From contig WKLE02001377.1 of the NCBI GenBank assembly GCA_014885115.2, positions 1 to 27,890 on the forward strand: a stretch of 27,890 nucleotides of DNA, given 5' to 3'. Shown one piece after another: positions 9,518 through 20,311 of the stretch (positions are counted from its first letter, which is position 1; every line of letters begins with the position of its first letter). The stretch comes from Asterionellopsis glacialis (taxonomy: Eukaryota > Bacillariophyta > Plagiogrammaphyceae > Rhaphoneidales > Asterionellopsidaceae). The notes under the pieces are model-generated. The model worked only from the letters and a program-made list of their open reading frames with translations. It was not told where the DNA came from and made no database searches. The position numbers were made by a program, and so were the translations under genes.

Positions 9518-10635
9518 ATGAGACTGTTCTTCATCAATGCGAATGGAATATTCAACAGTCAAACCAAGTTATCAGATATATTCATAACAGCAAAGGCACT
9601 AGAAGCCAGAGTAATAGGAATAGCCAAAACAAATGTAAACTGGAAAAAAAATATCTAAAAAGCAAATTCTCACACACTCTAAAAACAACATGAAAACAGT
9701 CAGAGAATTTCACTAACTGGACAACTTCAAAGACACAATACTCCACATCCCAAATACCAACATTGTCAGATATACAACAAGGGGGTACAACCACTACAGT
9801 AGTTGGAAAGTGGGTAGGACGCATCATCAATTCTGGAAACAATAACCGCCTGGGCAGATGGACATGGCAAATGATGCGCGGCGACACTAATCTCACTATA
9901 ATCACAGTATATAGGGTCTGTCAAGATAAAGGCCTGAGTGGTGACTTGACAGCACACGCACTACTTCTGGATACCACACCAACACCAGATCCAAGAAATC
10001 AAGTCTTAGAAGATCTTAAGAAATTTGTTACTCACCAACGCCACAAAGGAGAAGCCGTCCTCATAATGATAGATGCAAATGAAGAATGCATATCTCCCAA
10101 TTTGAAGTTACGTCAAACAATGGACCATCTGCAGATGACTAATCTCCATCATCTTCTTCACGGTGAAGGATGCCCAAAGACATATATCCAAGGCTCTCAC
10201 CAAATAGACCACATCTACGGATGTCCCAGGGTAGCACAAAATACAACCAATGCAGGGATTCTTCCCTTCAAACATGGCATCGACACTGATCATAGAGGTC
10301 TGTACGTAGACATCAAAGTGAACAACATTTTTAGAAGCTTGACAACAGACTTAAAAAATATTCCTCCAAGAAAACTGTCATCAAAGAACAAGAAACACGC
10401 CAAAGCACTTAGAGATACCATCCAAAAAGGATGCATTAATCAACAAATTTGCAGCAAACTACTGACACTTTTGAAGATACCAACAAATCGATGGAATCAA
10501 AGCCATCAGAAAATGCCGGATAAGATCAACAAAAAATTTACGGACATGGTCCTTTCTGCAGAAAACAAAGTAACTCATAAACCATATGGGTATCCAATAT
10601 CTGAAAAACTGATCCAGGCAGGCCAATTCTTATGA
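9518..10635 (+). pseudogene. ORF2 part 1: EEP (AP-type) endonuclease domain, decayed
   Basis: ORF2 starts at ATG 9518 (MRLFFINANGIF). The frame breaks at an A8 run (9644-9651), giving an early TAA at 9656; the next frame continues with TGA at 9691 and is open from there to TGA 10633. EEP motifs are visible in order: INANG near the N-terminus; GIAKTNVNW, where the family has a catalytic Glu (codon 9626 is AAA); TVYR; LIMIDANE (Asp 10072, Asn 10078); QIDHIYG (Asp 10207, His 10210); and TDHRGLY (Asp 10288, His 10291). The endonuclease nicks target DNA to prime reverse transcription in this family. With Glu replaced by Lys and the frame broken it is dead. The TGA at 10633 interrupts the same frame as part 2. 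Confidence 0.85.
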
Positions 10636-13044
10636 TACTGGAAGATGAGGCTATCTAATTCACTAATAGCTTCTGTGAATCTGCAGACAAACATTCAAAA
10701 CCTAGAGGAAGAACTAGACATATCTCGAGACATTAGACAAACAGTACTGAGTACACAACAAATTAAATCTTCCATTTCACAGTCAAAGTCTAAGCTCAAG
10801 TCTATCCAAAAAGAGGCCTCGAAACTTAGAGATGAGTGGTTACGAGAAAAGGCAATTACTGCAGCCCAAGACAACAATATTAATGTCGCCCAAGCGGTCT
10901 CAAATATTGCAGCATGTGAATCTAGTAGACGAATATACAGACATATTGCTAGAGACCTATCGGCCAAACAGCGTAGCTCTGTTTACTTTATTGAAGTACC
11001 AGCAGATAATAAACCACCCCGACAAAGTGAAGTCTGGAATGAAGTAAGAGAAGCCGACATGATTCATTCTCACCTAATTCGACATTCAGAAGAACATTAC
11101 ACACTCGCGCAAAATACTCTTTTCAGAAAAACTGACAGAGGCTTTCATTTAGGTTTTACAGGCACTGGTCACGTAGCACATGAGATTCTACAGGGAAGAT
11201 ACAACTACAAACTTGAAGAGTTACATGAGGAAGTGAGGCAGTTCATTATGAACCTACAACAACAGGAGTGCCCCATCATGAGTACGACAATCACAGACAC
11301 AGAAGTATATAACCTATACACCAAGTGGAATGAACACATGTCAACATCACCATCACAATTCCATCTAGGCCTATACAAAGCATTAATTCACAGTTCACAT
11401 ATTCTATCAATTATGACCGTGCTTATGAATCTGCCTTTAAAACATGGGATGCCGCTCTGTCAATGGGAACACTCAACAATGTGCATGATAGAGAAAGACA
11501 TAGGATCACCAAAACTTCATCGACTCTGACTCTTTCATTTATTTGAAGCCGATATGAATGGTATTGCTAAGATCATTTGGGCCAGAAGATTCATCTATCA
11601 TTGCCAGGATCATAATTTACTCCATCAGAGCCAACACGGTGGGCTCCCTGGATTCGAAACACAACACGTACTGCTCAAATTCAGAATGACAATAGACTCA
11701 GCCAACATTATGAGACACAACCTGGCTATCAATAATAATGATGCTGAAGCTTGCTATGATCAAATCATCCCCGCAGTCAACGGAGTCTCGCATTTATCCA
11801 AAGGAATGCCACTCAATGCAATCAAACTTCAAAACACTATACTATTAAACATGAAATATTCCGTCCGAATGGCACACGGTACCTCAGAAGACTCATGGAC
11901 AAACTCAGTGAATGATCCCAAATTTGGATTGGGACAAGGAGGTGGATGGTCACCGCCAGGTTGGGCCAGTTTGAGCTCAGACATGATAAAGACTCATGAG
12001 CAACTAGCACCTCAGGGTATGACAATTCAATCAGTGACGGGCTCTAATGACTCTACTTGGAGAACCATAGATGCATATGTAGACGATGCTAATAACGGAG
12101 TAAATGATGGTGAGTTTCAAGATGGTATTCCATACCCCACTCTGCTGGATCAATTAGAACAATCATCACAACAATGGGAACAAATTCTTCAAATCACAGG
12201 GGGCAATTTGAATCTAAAGAAATGCTTCTGTTCCCTTCTCACATGGGAATGGAATGGCAAATATCCTACTCCTAGGTCTATATTTGAGACACCTGGAGAC
12301 ATAGAAATTACACACAGCTCAACAGGCGTACAATCAACTATTACACAATTGAAGCCAGAACAGGCATTCAAACTACTTGGAGTATGGGTACAACTTCATG
12401 GAAACATGACCACGCATTACACGGAGCTTCAAGAAAAAGTTTGAGACTTAACAAGGTCAATCTGCGCATCTAACCTCACTCACAATGAGGCAATGATTGC
12501 ATACAAAAGAGTAGCCTTCAAGCAGTTAGAATACAGTTTACCAATGACAACATATACACAACAAGAACTTGACGATCTCCAACAGCAGTTCACATGAACA
12601 TTTTTGTCAAACAGTGGCTACCACAGCCGATTTCCAAGAGTACTTGTATATGCACCGGAACGATATGGGTGCATTGGATTTGATAACTTGTATCACCACT
12701 CTAGAGGAATCCTACAATTGAAGTACCTCATTGCTCACATTCATCAAAGAGATGATCTTGGAAAATTGGTGATTTGTATGATGGAACAAGTACAACTTTT
12801 CTCAGGGCTGAGTACTCCATTACTTCATCATCCATCATCCTGGCATTCAAAACCTCTTAAATATATACCCAATGGGTGGATAGTACTAACCATTTGTGAC
12901 TTCCTTTCAACCTTTAACAGATCCATAGAGTTTCCCGACATGTGGGTACCCAACTGTCAGAGAGAACACGACTCAGTAATAATGGACAGAATAATGTTAC
13001 GCACAAAATCGCCAACTGAACTGAGAAGGATCAATGCGTGTTGA
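10636..13044 (+). pseudogene. ORF2 part 2: reverse transcriptase domain, decayed
   Basis: This continues the endonuclease frame. It is interrupted by TGA 11527, TGA 12442, TGA 12595 and TGA 13042, with a frameshift to part 3 just after the last. A long linker (10645-11529) contains predicted helical segments (QSKSKLKSIQKEASKLRDEW). RT motifs follow: ARRFIYHCQ, motif A NDAEACYD (Asp 11740), motif B GLGQGGGWSPPGW, and the active-site box YVDD at 12076-12087. The thumb (LGVWVQLHGN, AYKRVAFKQLEYSLP, VYAPERYG) is matched closely by the second copy at 23.0-24.0 kb. The catalytic Asp residues are all present, so loss of function comes from the stops, not from the active site. Confidence 0.88.
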
Positions 13045-15137
13045 CTATACTCCATGTAACTATGGTGGCGGACATTTTGGATTTAACAGGAAAATTCATT
13101 GAAGAAAAATTCATCACCGGCAATGGCAGTCCGTGTGACTTGAGGCTTCTTTGGCCTCACCAATTCTACCCACCCAGCAAGTGCAGGACCGCATGGAAAA
13201 AAACTATATTGGCAATGTTACTAATGTCACCAGCCAAACCCTATGAACTGGACCAGCCTCTAGGCAAATGGACTAGGAGTCCTGACAGGCTTTTTACAAC
13301 AGTTGTGGATCCAGTGACAAACATCCTCTATCAAAAAACAGACATTAAGGGAACCTACCACAAATTCAACCACTCGACTACACACTGTCGCAGATACAAT
13401 AAACTCTCGGAGGAGCCATCCATGCTTCCTGAAATAGTGATACCAGTTCAATGTACATCTACCCCAGAATACATCAAGATTTCAAAAATACAATTTCTCC
13501 AACAAACCATACAACTCGACAGCAACAACATCACACATTTCATAACCACGCTTCCTGAGGCATATCAAGACCTTCTAAGTAATATCACGACACCATCAGA
13601 ACTCCTCATAGCCAATGAAATTAAACAGGGTGTCCAATTAGTAATAGCATCTGATGGTTCCAAAAAGATGGGCGGAGCAACCTATGGCTGGATATTGGAA
13701 ACCATATCTGAGAATCTATTAGCTGAAGGAATGGGACCTGTACATGGAAAACTATCCACACTTACCTCCCATAGAGCAGAACTCTATGGCATAACATCGG
13801 CACTACTTTACGTTCTCCAAATATGCAAATTCTTTAACATATGCAACATAGTGGTTACAATTATAGCATATTGTGACAACATGGAGTGTGTTAACAAAAT
13901 CAATACATCACTAAACCCAATGAGAGGAACATCACGATATATTACTGCAGACTACGACATAGAATCATTACTACGACACATCATACAAACAAAACAGATA
14001 GCCGCAAGTGCTGAATGGGTCAAAAGCCATCAAGATGACATCAAAAGCACTGCAAAATTAACATACTCTGCACAACTCAATATAGCAGCAGATGAACTAG
14101 CTGAATATGCGTATGACTCATGTATGCCATCCCAGGAAAAACACCCACCATTTCCAACTACAACAATGTCGCTCATCATTGATGGAATCAGAGTTACATC
14201 CAAACTGAAAACTCAAATTGAAGATGCAATTCATCTAAAGAGTATAAGGACTTATAGATGTAACAAATATGGCTGGGATCAATCAACATGGGACTCAATA
14301 GACTGGTACACTTTTGAACTTGCCATCAAGCATCAGAAGCCGGGCTTGAGATGGTTTCTACATCGTTTCACCTGCAAGTGGCTACCTGTTGGTGCCAGAA
14401 CAAAATTTTATCAACAGAATCAGAACTCTAAATGTGTGAGCTGTAACTCTGAACATGACGAGTCCTGCATCCACATCTTTCAATGTCCAAATCAACGTAG
14501 GCAAACACATCTTATCACACAGGTGACAAGTCTAACGACATCATTAACCAAGAAACACACCTACCAACCGCTTATGAAAATCATGCAGAAAAATATCATT
14601 CAATGGTCCAAAGGAGAGCAACCAAGTGAATTCCAACTCCCAACAAATCCTTCAACCTATGACTATACCACACAATGTGCAGTCCAAGAACAAACAACAA
14701 TAGGATGGAATCACGTCTTCAAAGGTTGGATATCTACGAAGTGGGCCATGGCACAAGATGAATACTATGAAGAGAGAAGTAAAACGGACAAGAGAATAAA
14801 TAGAAAATACCACAATAAGACAACATGGAGTAAAACAGTAACTCACAGATTCCATGACATTGCCTTCAGCACGTGGAAATTCAGGAATAAGGATATTTAT
14901 GGGCACAATAAGCAAGAGGAAGAAAGCATAGTTCTAGACAGAATGAAATCAAAAGTACGACAAGAATACAAATGAAGACATATATTTCCAGCAAAGATTC
15001 AGTGGAGATATTTTACAAGAACAGTGCAAAATAGAGTGAATGACTCCGTACATATGTTACAAGCATGGTATGCAAATCTGAAAACAGCAATCACGGCCAT
15101 GGAGGAAAGACCACTTCCAGCAACTGGGATTGGATAA
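13045..15137 (+). pseudogene. ORF2 part 3: RNase H domain, zinc knuckle and C-terminal region
   Basis: The longest open piece of the element is 13038-14975. The frame then passes TGA 14973 and reads on (IFPAKIQWRYFTRTVQNR) to TAA 15135, which I take as the true end because the second copy also encodes the segment after the TGA (ATIQLRYF). RNase H residues are complete: Asp in ASDGSKK (13653), Glu in HRAELYG (13779), Asp in YCDNMEC (13875), Asp in AADELAEYA (14091), plus KSHQDD. After it comes CVSCNSEHDESCIHIFQC at 14433-14486, a CX2CX9HX3C knuckle typical of the C-terminus of non-LTR ORF2. The rest (WKFRNKDIYGH) is conserved in copy 2 but of unknown role. Confidence 0.88.
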
Positions 15138-15310
15138 CGATCTTGGAAGCAGTCAACATCAGCGTCTCTTTATAGGAGAGAGACAGTTTAAAAACAGTGT
15201 GCGCCAATATTACCCATTAGGCATGACTTTGGATGTCACCAGGCCAATTATTTTAGTAGTGTTAGGTAGTTTAATAACGGTTTAGAGTTTATTTAATCAC
15301 ACTCCAATGA
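15138..15310. other. 3' tail of non-LTR copy 1 and junction with the gypsy-like element
   Basis: No gene is visible. The sequence is AT-rich towards the right (TTAGTAGTGTTAGGTAGTTTAA) without a poly-A or obvious short tandem tail. No copy of the LTR found at 6932 or 27504 is present here, so the gypsy-like element has lost its 5' LTR. Confidence 0.4.
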
Positions 15311-16584
15311 GTTTTAGAAGAAAGCTCAGGAGTTGAGCCAACAGCAGACTCTGCTGAATGCTCCTGCAATTCCCTTTGTGAAAACAAAGAAGATAACAAC
15401 AAAGGTTTGTACAAGACCATTGAGGTCCAAATCGATCCCTCTGACAAAGGCTCAGATTCTGAGACAATTGAAAAGATAGTCAAACAATTTGAGGATGGAT
15501 CTGCTGAAGAGTGGATCCAGTGGATGATTGAGTTTGTTGAGAGGGATTATCCTCTCACCAAAGCCTCATCCAAAACTTCCATGGCACCCACCCTTTTGAA
15601 GGGTAGAGCAAGGCAGCTGTTCCAAGCAGCAAATGCCAATGGCCAGAGCAAAAATGCAAGCCTCAAGAAACCAGCCCAAAATGATCCTGAACAGGTCTTT
15701 GAATTGGTACTGAATGATGCAGGTGGGAATTTTTTCTCATCTAGGCATGCGGCAAGGTGCCAGAAGAACTACCTTTGCTATCACTTAGCAATGACTGACA
15801 ACTTCACTTTGTGAGAGTTTGTCACAAGGCTTTGCCAGATGAATGAATATTTACCATATTTTTTGATGGATCACAATGGTAAAAATATTCAAAAATTCAA
15901 AGATGACAAACTTGTTGATATACTGGATTGGGCAAAACCACTTAAATGGCAATCCGCCCTACTCGCTAGCAATCTTGACCGTCACGATCTCTCGTGGGAA
16001 CATACCGTGGACTACTTTGAGAAGTTGAAGGTACGCGATAATATAGATTGTGAACTCTCTAAGTTGGAAAAACCTAAACAGGAGACCAAACAGAATCACA
16101 AGCATGAAGAAATGGAAAAGAATTCTGATTGCAATAACAAAGGAAGCAATAACAAGTGCCAGCACACTCTTAAGTGGTGTAGCAACTGTTGTATGAACAA
16201 CCTTAACCCCAACGAATGTACTGCGGACAAGTCAAAAAAGAAGGATTCAGGCAAATTCAAGACTTACATGCAGGAACAAGTAAATGCAATGATTAGTTTG
16301 CTCAAATTATCAAAAGATAGTAAGAAAAAGAAACAGTATGAATGGGATTCTTCTTCTGATAACAAACCTAGTTCATACCTTACTCAAACAAACCTAGTTC
16401 ATACTTTACTCAACATAGTAAAATTAAACATAAAAATAGTAGTGAAGAATTTGCCAATTACTTTAGGCCTACTTCCTACATTGAATCAAACCTTTTCTCC
16501 AATGTAAAACAATTGTACAATATGCTGCGCAGTCAGCAAAAAGTGAAAAAGCAAAAATCTATGCACCGCACTACTGAAGTAGTA
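15311..16584 (+). pseudogene. Gypsy-like gag, decayed
   Basis: The frame opens after a stop at 15308; no convincing ATG is seen near the start. It reads VQIDPSDKGSD, a gag-like region (EEWIQWMIEFVERDYP, LLKGRARQLFQ), then TGA at 15812 inside FTL-EFVTRLCQMNEYL, and goes on through WAKPLKWQ and DYFEKLKVRD. KWCSNCCMNNLNPNEC near 16173-16221 sits where gag has its zinc knuckle but lacks a clean CCHC pattern. A 26-bp tandem duplication (16365-16390 and 16391-16416) shifts the frame; in the new frame the text continues (SSEEFANYFRPTSY ... RTTEVV) to about 16584. Gag forms the particle core in this family. Confidence 0.75.
16365..16416. repeat. 26-bp tandem duplication inside gag
   Basis: Two adjacent copies beginning AACCTAGTTCATAC start at 16365 and 16391, differing at a few positions. 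26 is not a multiple of 3. The coding frame changes by exactly the amount the duplication predicts (from first base modulo 3 = 2 to 1), so it is the cause of the gag frameshift. Confidence 0.85.
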
Positions 16585-17725
16585 AAACAAGATAATAAAC
16601 CGAGATGGCAAGCTCGTTCCCATATGGGTCCTACTTGACACTGGTACTACCACGACAATCATCCTTAAAGATTTTGTTAAACAGGGGAAGGCCAGTACTT
16701 ATAAAAACCCTAAATCTATGCAATGGAACACCATTGGTGGTAACTTTATCACTAAGTGGAAAGCGCAAATAAAATTTAAACTCCCAGAGTTCACTGACAA
16801 AAAGATAATAGTTTGGTCTTGTCACGTGGACAAAAGAACAAACCAAAGAGATGCGCAGTACAACATGATCATCAGAACCAATCTGATGCAGGCCATGAGC
16901 CTTGACATCTACTTTAGCACACAACCTATCCACTGGGAAGGGTATGAATTACCCATGAAATACAGCGGAGAGGTCTCAGACCCAAAATGCGTGGAAGCAA
17001 TCTACCACATGGCCGTCCAGCCAGATGTCCTCAAGGAAGCAGAACTACAGCAATCATTTATTTTAGACGCTAATTATGACAAAGTCAATTTAGGCAAGGC
17101 ACCAATCACTTGAAACACCTTACTTATAATGAGCAAAAAATAATGCTTAAGTGCCTACAAAAATACCCACAAGCCTTTAAGGGTGGGCTCGGCACACTTA
17201 AGATAAAATCAGTTAGACTAGAAATAGACCCTAATGCGGAAACATATCACGCCAGGCCATTCCAAGTACTACGTTCCTTAGAAGGTACAACTAAATGGGA
17301 AATTAATAGGCTAGAAACAATAGGTGTTTTAGAAAAGAACCATGACAGTGAATGGACAGCCCCCACATTTGTCATACCAAAGAAAACGGGCAATGTACAT
17401 ATCATAACTGACTTTCGTCAACTCAACAAAGTAATTAAAAGAAAACCATTTCCGTTACCAAAAATAGCTGACCTACCTACTACAAAAGCTAGACGGATTT
17501 TAATATGCAACAGCGATTGATCTAAGTATGGGTTACTACTATCACGTTCCGTTAGACAAGAAATCACAGGAACTGCACACTACAATTCTACCATGTGGTA
17601 AATACAGGTACAAACACCTACCTTTGGGTATTAAAAACAGCCCTGATATCTTTCAGAAAATCATGAATGATATACTAGGGGACTTAGATTTTGCATATAT
17701 AGACTATATTTTAATCAGGTCAAGT
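16585..17725 (+). pseudogene. Gypsy-like protease and partial reverse transcriptase
   Basis: The aspartic protease signature is LVPIWVLLDTGTTTTIIL, with DTG at 16637-16645. This frame is open from about 16585 to TGA 17111. A frameshift near 17105 leads into the RT frame: HLTYNEQKIMLKCLQKYP, YHARPFQV, EINRLETIGVLEKNHDSEW, PKKTGNVHIITDFRQLNK, KRKPFPLPKI. A second shift plus a TAA near 17490-17500 precedes YATAIDLSMGYYYHVPL, TTILPCGKYRYKHLPLGIKNSPDIFQKIMNDILGD in segments, and the active-site box. That box reads YIDY (17699-17707) where the family has YIDD; the second Asp codon is TAT. Immediately after ILIRSS the RT stops; thumb and RNase H are missing. Confidence 0.85.
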
Positions 17726-18658
17726 GCCATGAAGTGTATCCAATAACACAACAGGAAATCAAAGAAACAGCTTTTCCAATATTCCCTCCATTAATTAAAC
17801 TACACCAACAAAAAGATAGAACGCTTAGGAAACTAATGCATGATGCCAAACCTGGTACGTTTACAACTAGAGAAGTCAAAGACAAACCTCTCATATACTC
17901 AGAAGGAAAAATATATATACCAGAGAAACTTCAACAAAGCATTGTAGCTTGGTATCATGAATACTTAGTGCATCCAGGGTGAAACTTGTACAGAAGCAAC
18001 CATATGGCAACACTTTACTTGGTCCAGGCTAAGAAAGCACATACAGAACTTTTGTAAAACATGTGAACAATGTCAACTGTGTGAAAAGCAACGTAAGAAA
18101 TATGGACACTTACCCCCTAAAGAGGCTGAAAGCTTACAATGGGAAAGAGTTCATGTAGACCTAATCAGAAAATATACTATCAAGTCTGATTCAGGCACAC
18201 AAACACTACAATGTCTTACCATCATAGATCCTGCCACAGGCTGGTTCAAAATCAAGGCACTTAAAGACAAAACAGCTGACACCATAATAGAAGTATTCCA
18301 CTCTGTATGGTTATGCCGGTATCCACAACCAAGGTACATAGGATACGACAACGGCTCAGAGTTTAAGGGTATCTTCAAAAAGACTCTGATAAACTTTGGT
18401 CTAGGTAAAAAACCGACAACCACATACAATAACCAATCAAACGGTATCATAGAGCGCATACATCAAGTAATTGGTAACTCGTTACTTGCACTTGACATAA
18501 GTGAATCCGCCAATCCACCTACTATAGGAGATGATGAACTGTGGGATAACATACTCAGCTCTGTAGCTTGGGCTATATGCAGTACTTACCACACCATGTT
18601 AGAAGCCACGCCCAGACAACTAGTATTTGGACGTGATGTGCTATTGCCAATTGCATTC
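17726..18658 (+). pseudogene. Gypsy-like integrase, copy 1
   Basis: The segment first reads in frame from about 17734 (YPITQQEIKETAF ... KIYIPEKLQQSIVAWYHEYLVHPG) to a frameshift and TGA at 17980. It is then open from 17981 to the TAA at 18734, the last part being non-gypsy sequence. The HHCC zinc-binding region is visible (WYHEYLVHPG ... FCKTCEQCQ). All three catalytic residues are present: Asp in HVDLI (18158), Asp in GYDNGSEF (18347) and Glu in NGIIERIHQ (18452), 35 codons after the second Asp. The C-terminal part (SSVAWAICSTYHTMLEATPRQLVFGRDVLLP) is cut near 18658. Apart from the single frameshift this is the best-preserved domain of the element. Confidence 0.88.
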
Positions 18659-20311
18659 ATAATTTCCATGATTGCACCCCTAATCTTGTTAGACTGTTGT
18701 GAGTCACCATCAGCCATTACGTTTTTTGTTCTTTAAAAAAAACGTTGGTGAATAAGTGAAGTAAGACAATGCAGAAAGACATATCTAAAGGTGCTTTGCT
18801 TTTGGTCAGGAATCCACATCCTAAGAAAAGCTACTTGGTGACCAGTTGATGACCTGTAAGAAAAGGTCAAGAGATGATAAAGATTAAAATTAGTATGGGA
18901 AGTTGCATCAACATAGATTACCTCAGGGAATAACTTGAAATATTGGAGCTCAGCATTAACAACCCATGCTACTGACAAAAATAGAGTTGAATCATTATTG
19001 ATGTTGAGTTCCTGTCAACTGTCTTTGGTAAGACAGACCAAGAAAGGATGCATGTTTGGATCATCAGATAGATCAGTGACCTGAAGATCCTTTCTTGTTG
19101 ATATTGTTTGTGCCATAACTTTGGTGGGTGATTCATTACTGGGGGTAGCCCCTTCCTGTAAGAAGGGAACATCCTATGACACAGTATAACTAATATCTTG
19201 AGTTCTTTTGTAGAACTTGATCATTTGGTCTATGTCTGATGTATTGGCTTCTATTTCCTCATCAAGATCAGCCTTATTATAAATCTAAGCAATTTTACTT
19301 GTATGCAGAAAATGTCCAAGTTTGCTGGACAAATAATTTCTTCCAACACTAGTACCTACACATGACCTGGCAAGCTTCAACAGAACATCTTCATCTTCTT
19401 TGGGTAATAGGCATGAGGGAATAGTAAGATTCTCCCTCTTTGGGTGGTTACAATGAACACAACAGCCTGCCTTGTGGGTAAGGTTTATAAAAAAACCAAG
19501 TTCATCCCATTTGATGTTGAAACAAAAAGTACAATGTGAAATAAATTTCTTTGAGGTGGTATGATGCCTCTTTGTCTGTCCATTTTCATGATTGACAGTT
19601 CTATTGTGAATTAGTCTCTGATTGCGGAATTCAGAATATTGAGCAGCAAGTGCCTGAGATTTGTTTGTCTTGAATCTTCTGTACATGTGAGAACATGTGA
19701 AATTATGGCATGCAACACCATCATTACTTAATATGGGGGAACCACAATCCAGTACAGCCTTTTCCAGATCAATTTTAAGTTGTTTAAAAGTATCTGGAGG
19801 TCCACAGGGGTTAATATTACCTCTAGTAGGATGTTTTTGGTACAGAAAATACAAATGTTTGTATACAGTATTGCCACTGAAATAATGGCATATATCAAGA
19901 AGTTCTGTTTGGAACAAAGTATGATGATATACTTGATGATCTACTACAGGAACAAAATGAAACCAAATAGATCCATCCCAATTACTCCTCAACTGATTGG
20001 AGTAATTATTAATGCTAAGAAAATATTCTTTGGTAGATTGAGGAATGTCTTTTTCTTGTACATTTACATCTTGGTTGGGAGTTGGTGGAAGAGTCTCTTG
20101 GTATTGTCTATCATTGCATTTCCTCCATTAATAATATAGGTAAGTCCTTGGGGTTGACATTTGGAGCATCAACCAGATCTTTATTAGTGTAATCATTCAC
20201 AGAATTTCCATTTGCCTGTGAGTGAAGTTGTTGTTGATTTGCATACAGGGGGTTGCCAAGTTGTCTGTCAGCTTGAAATACCACATGAGCTTCATTGTCA
20301 GACAGAGACAT
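18658..20311 (-). pseudogene. MULE-like (Mutator-family) transposase, 3'-truncated and decayed
   Basis: This reads on the minus strand from ATG 20311 (MSLSDNEAHVVFQ). A frameshift lies near 20120. The rest stays in one frame, with stops at 19287 (TAG), 19177 (TAG), about 19016 (TGA) and 18735 (TAA). A Cys/His region (HCTFCFNIKWDELGFF ... AGCCVHCNHPKREN) resembles the zinc-binding N-terminus of MULE/FAR1-type proteins. The MULE catalytic core follows: FPEVIYVDATSHTN, with the first Asp at 18909-18907; a hydrophobic stretch ending in SSTGHQVAFLRMWIPDQ; then VMADGDSQQSNKI, with the second Asp at 18711-18709. The third catalytic residue (Glu) and the C-terminus are missing because the sequence meets the gypsy integrase near 18658. 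The assignment rests on motif order, not on a search. Confidence 0.72.

Larger units (their letters stand above)
7120..15300 (+). mobile_element. Non-LTR (LINE) retrotransposon, copy 1, nearly full length but dead
   Basis: The order is 5' leader, ORF1 (7333-9383), 134-bp gap, and ORF2 (9518-15137) with EEP endonuclease, RT, RNase H and a CX2C...HX3C knuckle, then a ~160-bp 3' tail without a clear poly-A. EEP plus RT plus RNase H is the architecture of the I superfamily of non-LTR elements (family knowledge); I cannot fix the clade. Ten in-frame stops, all TGA, and at least three frameshifts inactivate it. Ends are approximate because no target-site duplication was found. A second, 5'-truncated relative lies at 23.0-25.85 kb. 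Confidence 0.85.
15311..18658 (+). mobile_element. Ty3/gypsy-like LTR retrotransposon, copy 1, truncated and internally deleted
   Basis: The order gag, protease, RT, integrase is that of Ty3/gypsy elements. Both LTRs are missing. The RT palm runs directly into the segment before the integrase, so the RT thumb and RNase H have been deleted at about 17725. The right end, near 18658, cuts the integrase C-terminal part, where the minus-strand MULE-like sequence begins. A related fragment at 26.1-27.6 kb continues beyond this point to the pol end and LTR. Confidence 0.85.

Noticed and set aside
7333..15137. Alternative genetic code with TGA as Trp
   Set aside because: TGA positions do not fall where copy 2 has Trp (it has Arg, Glu, Thr or Lys at alignable sites), and normal TGG Trp codons are frequent. 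CGA decay explains the pattern better, though the test is listed above.
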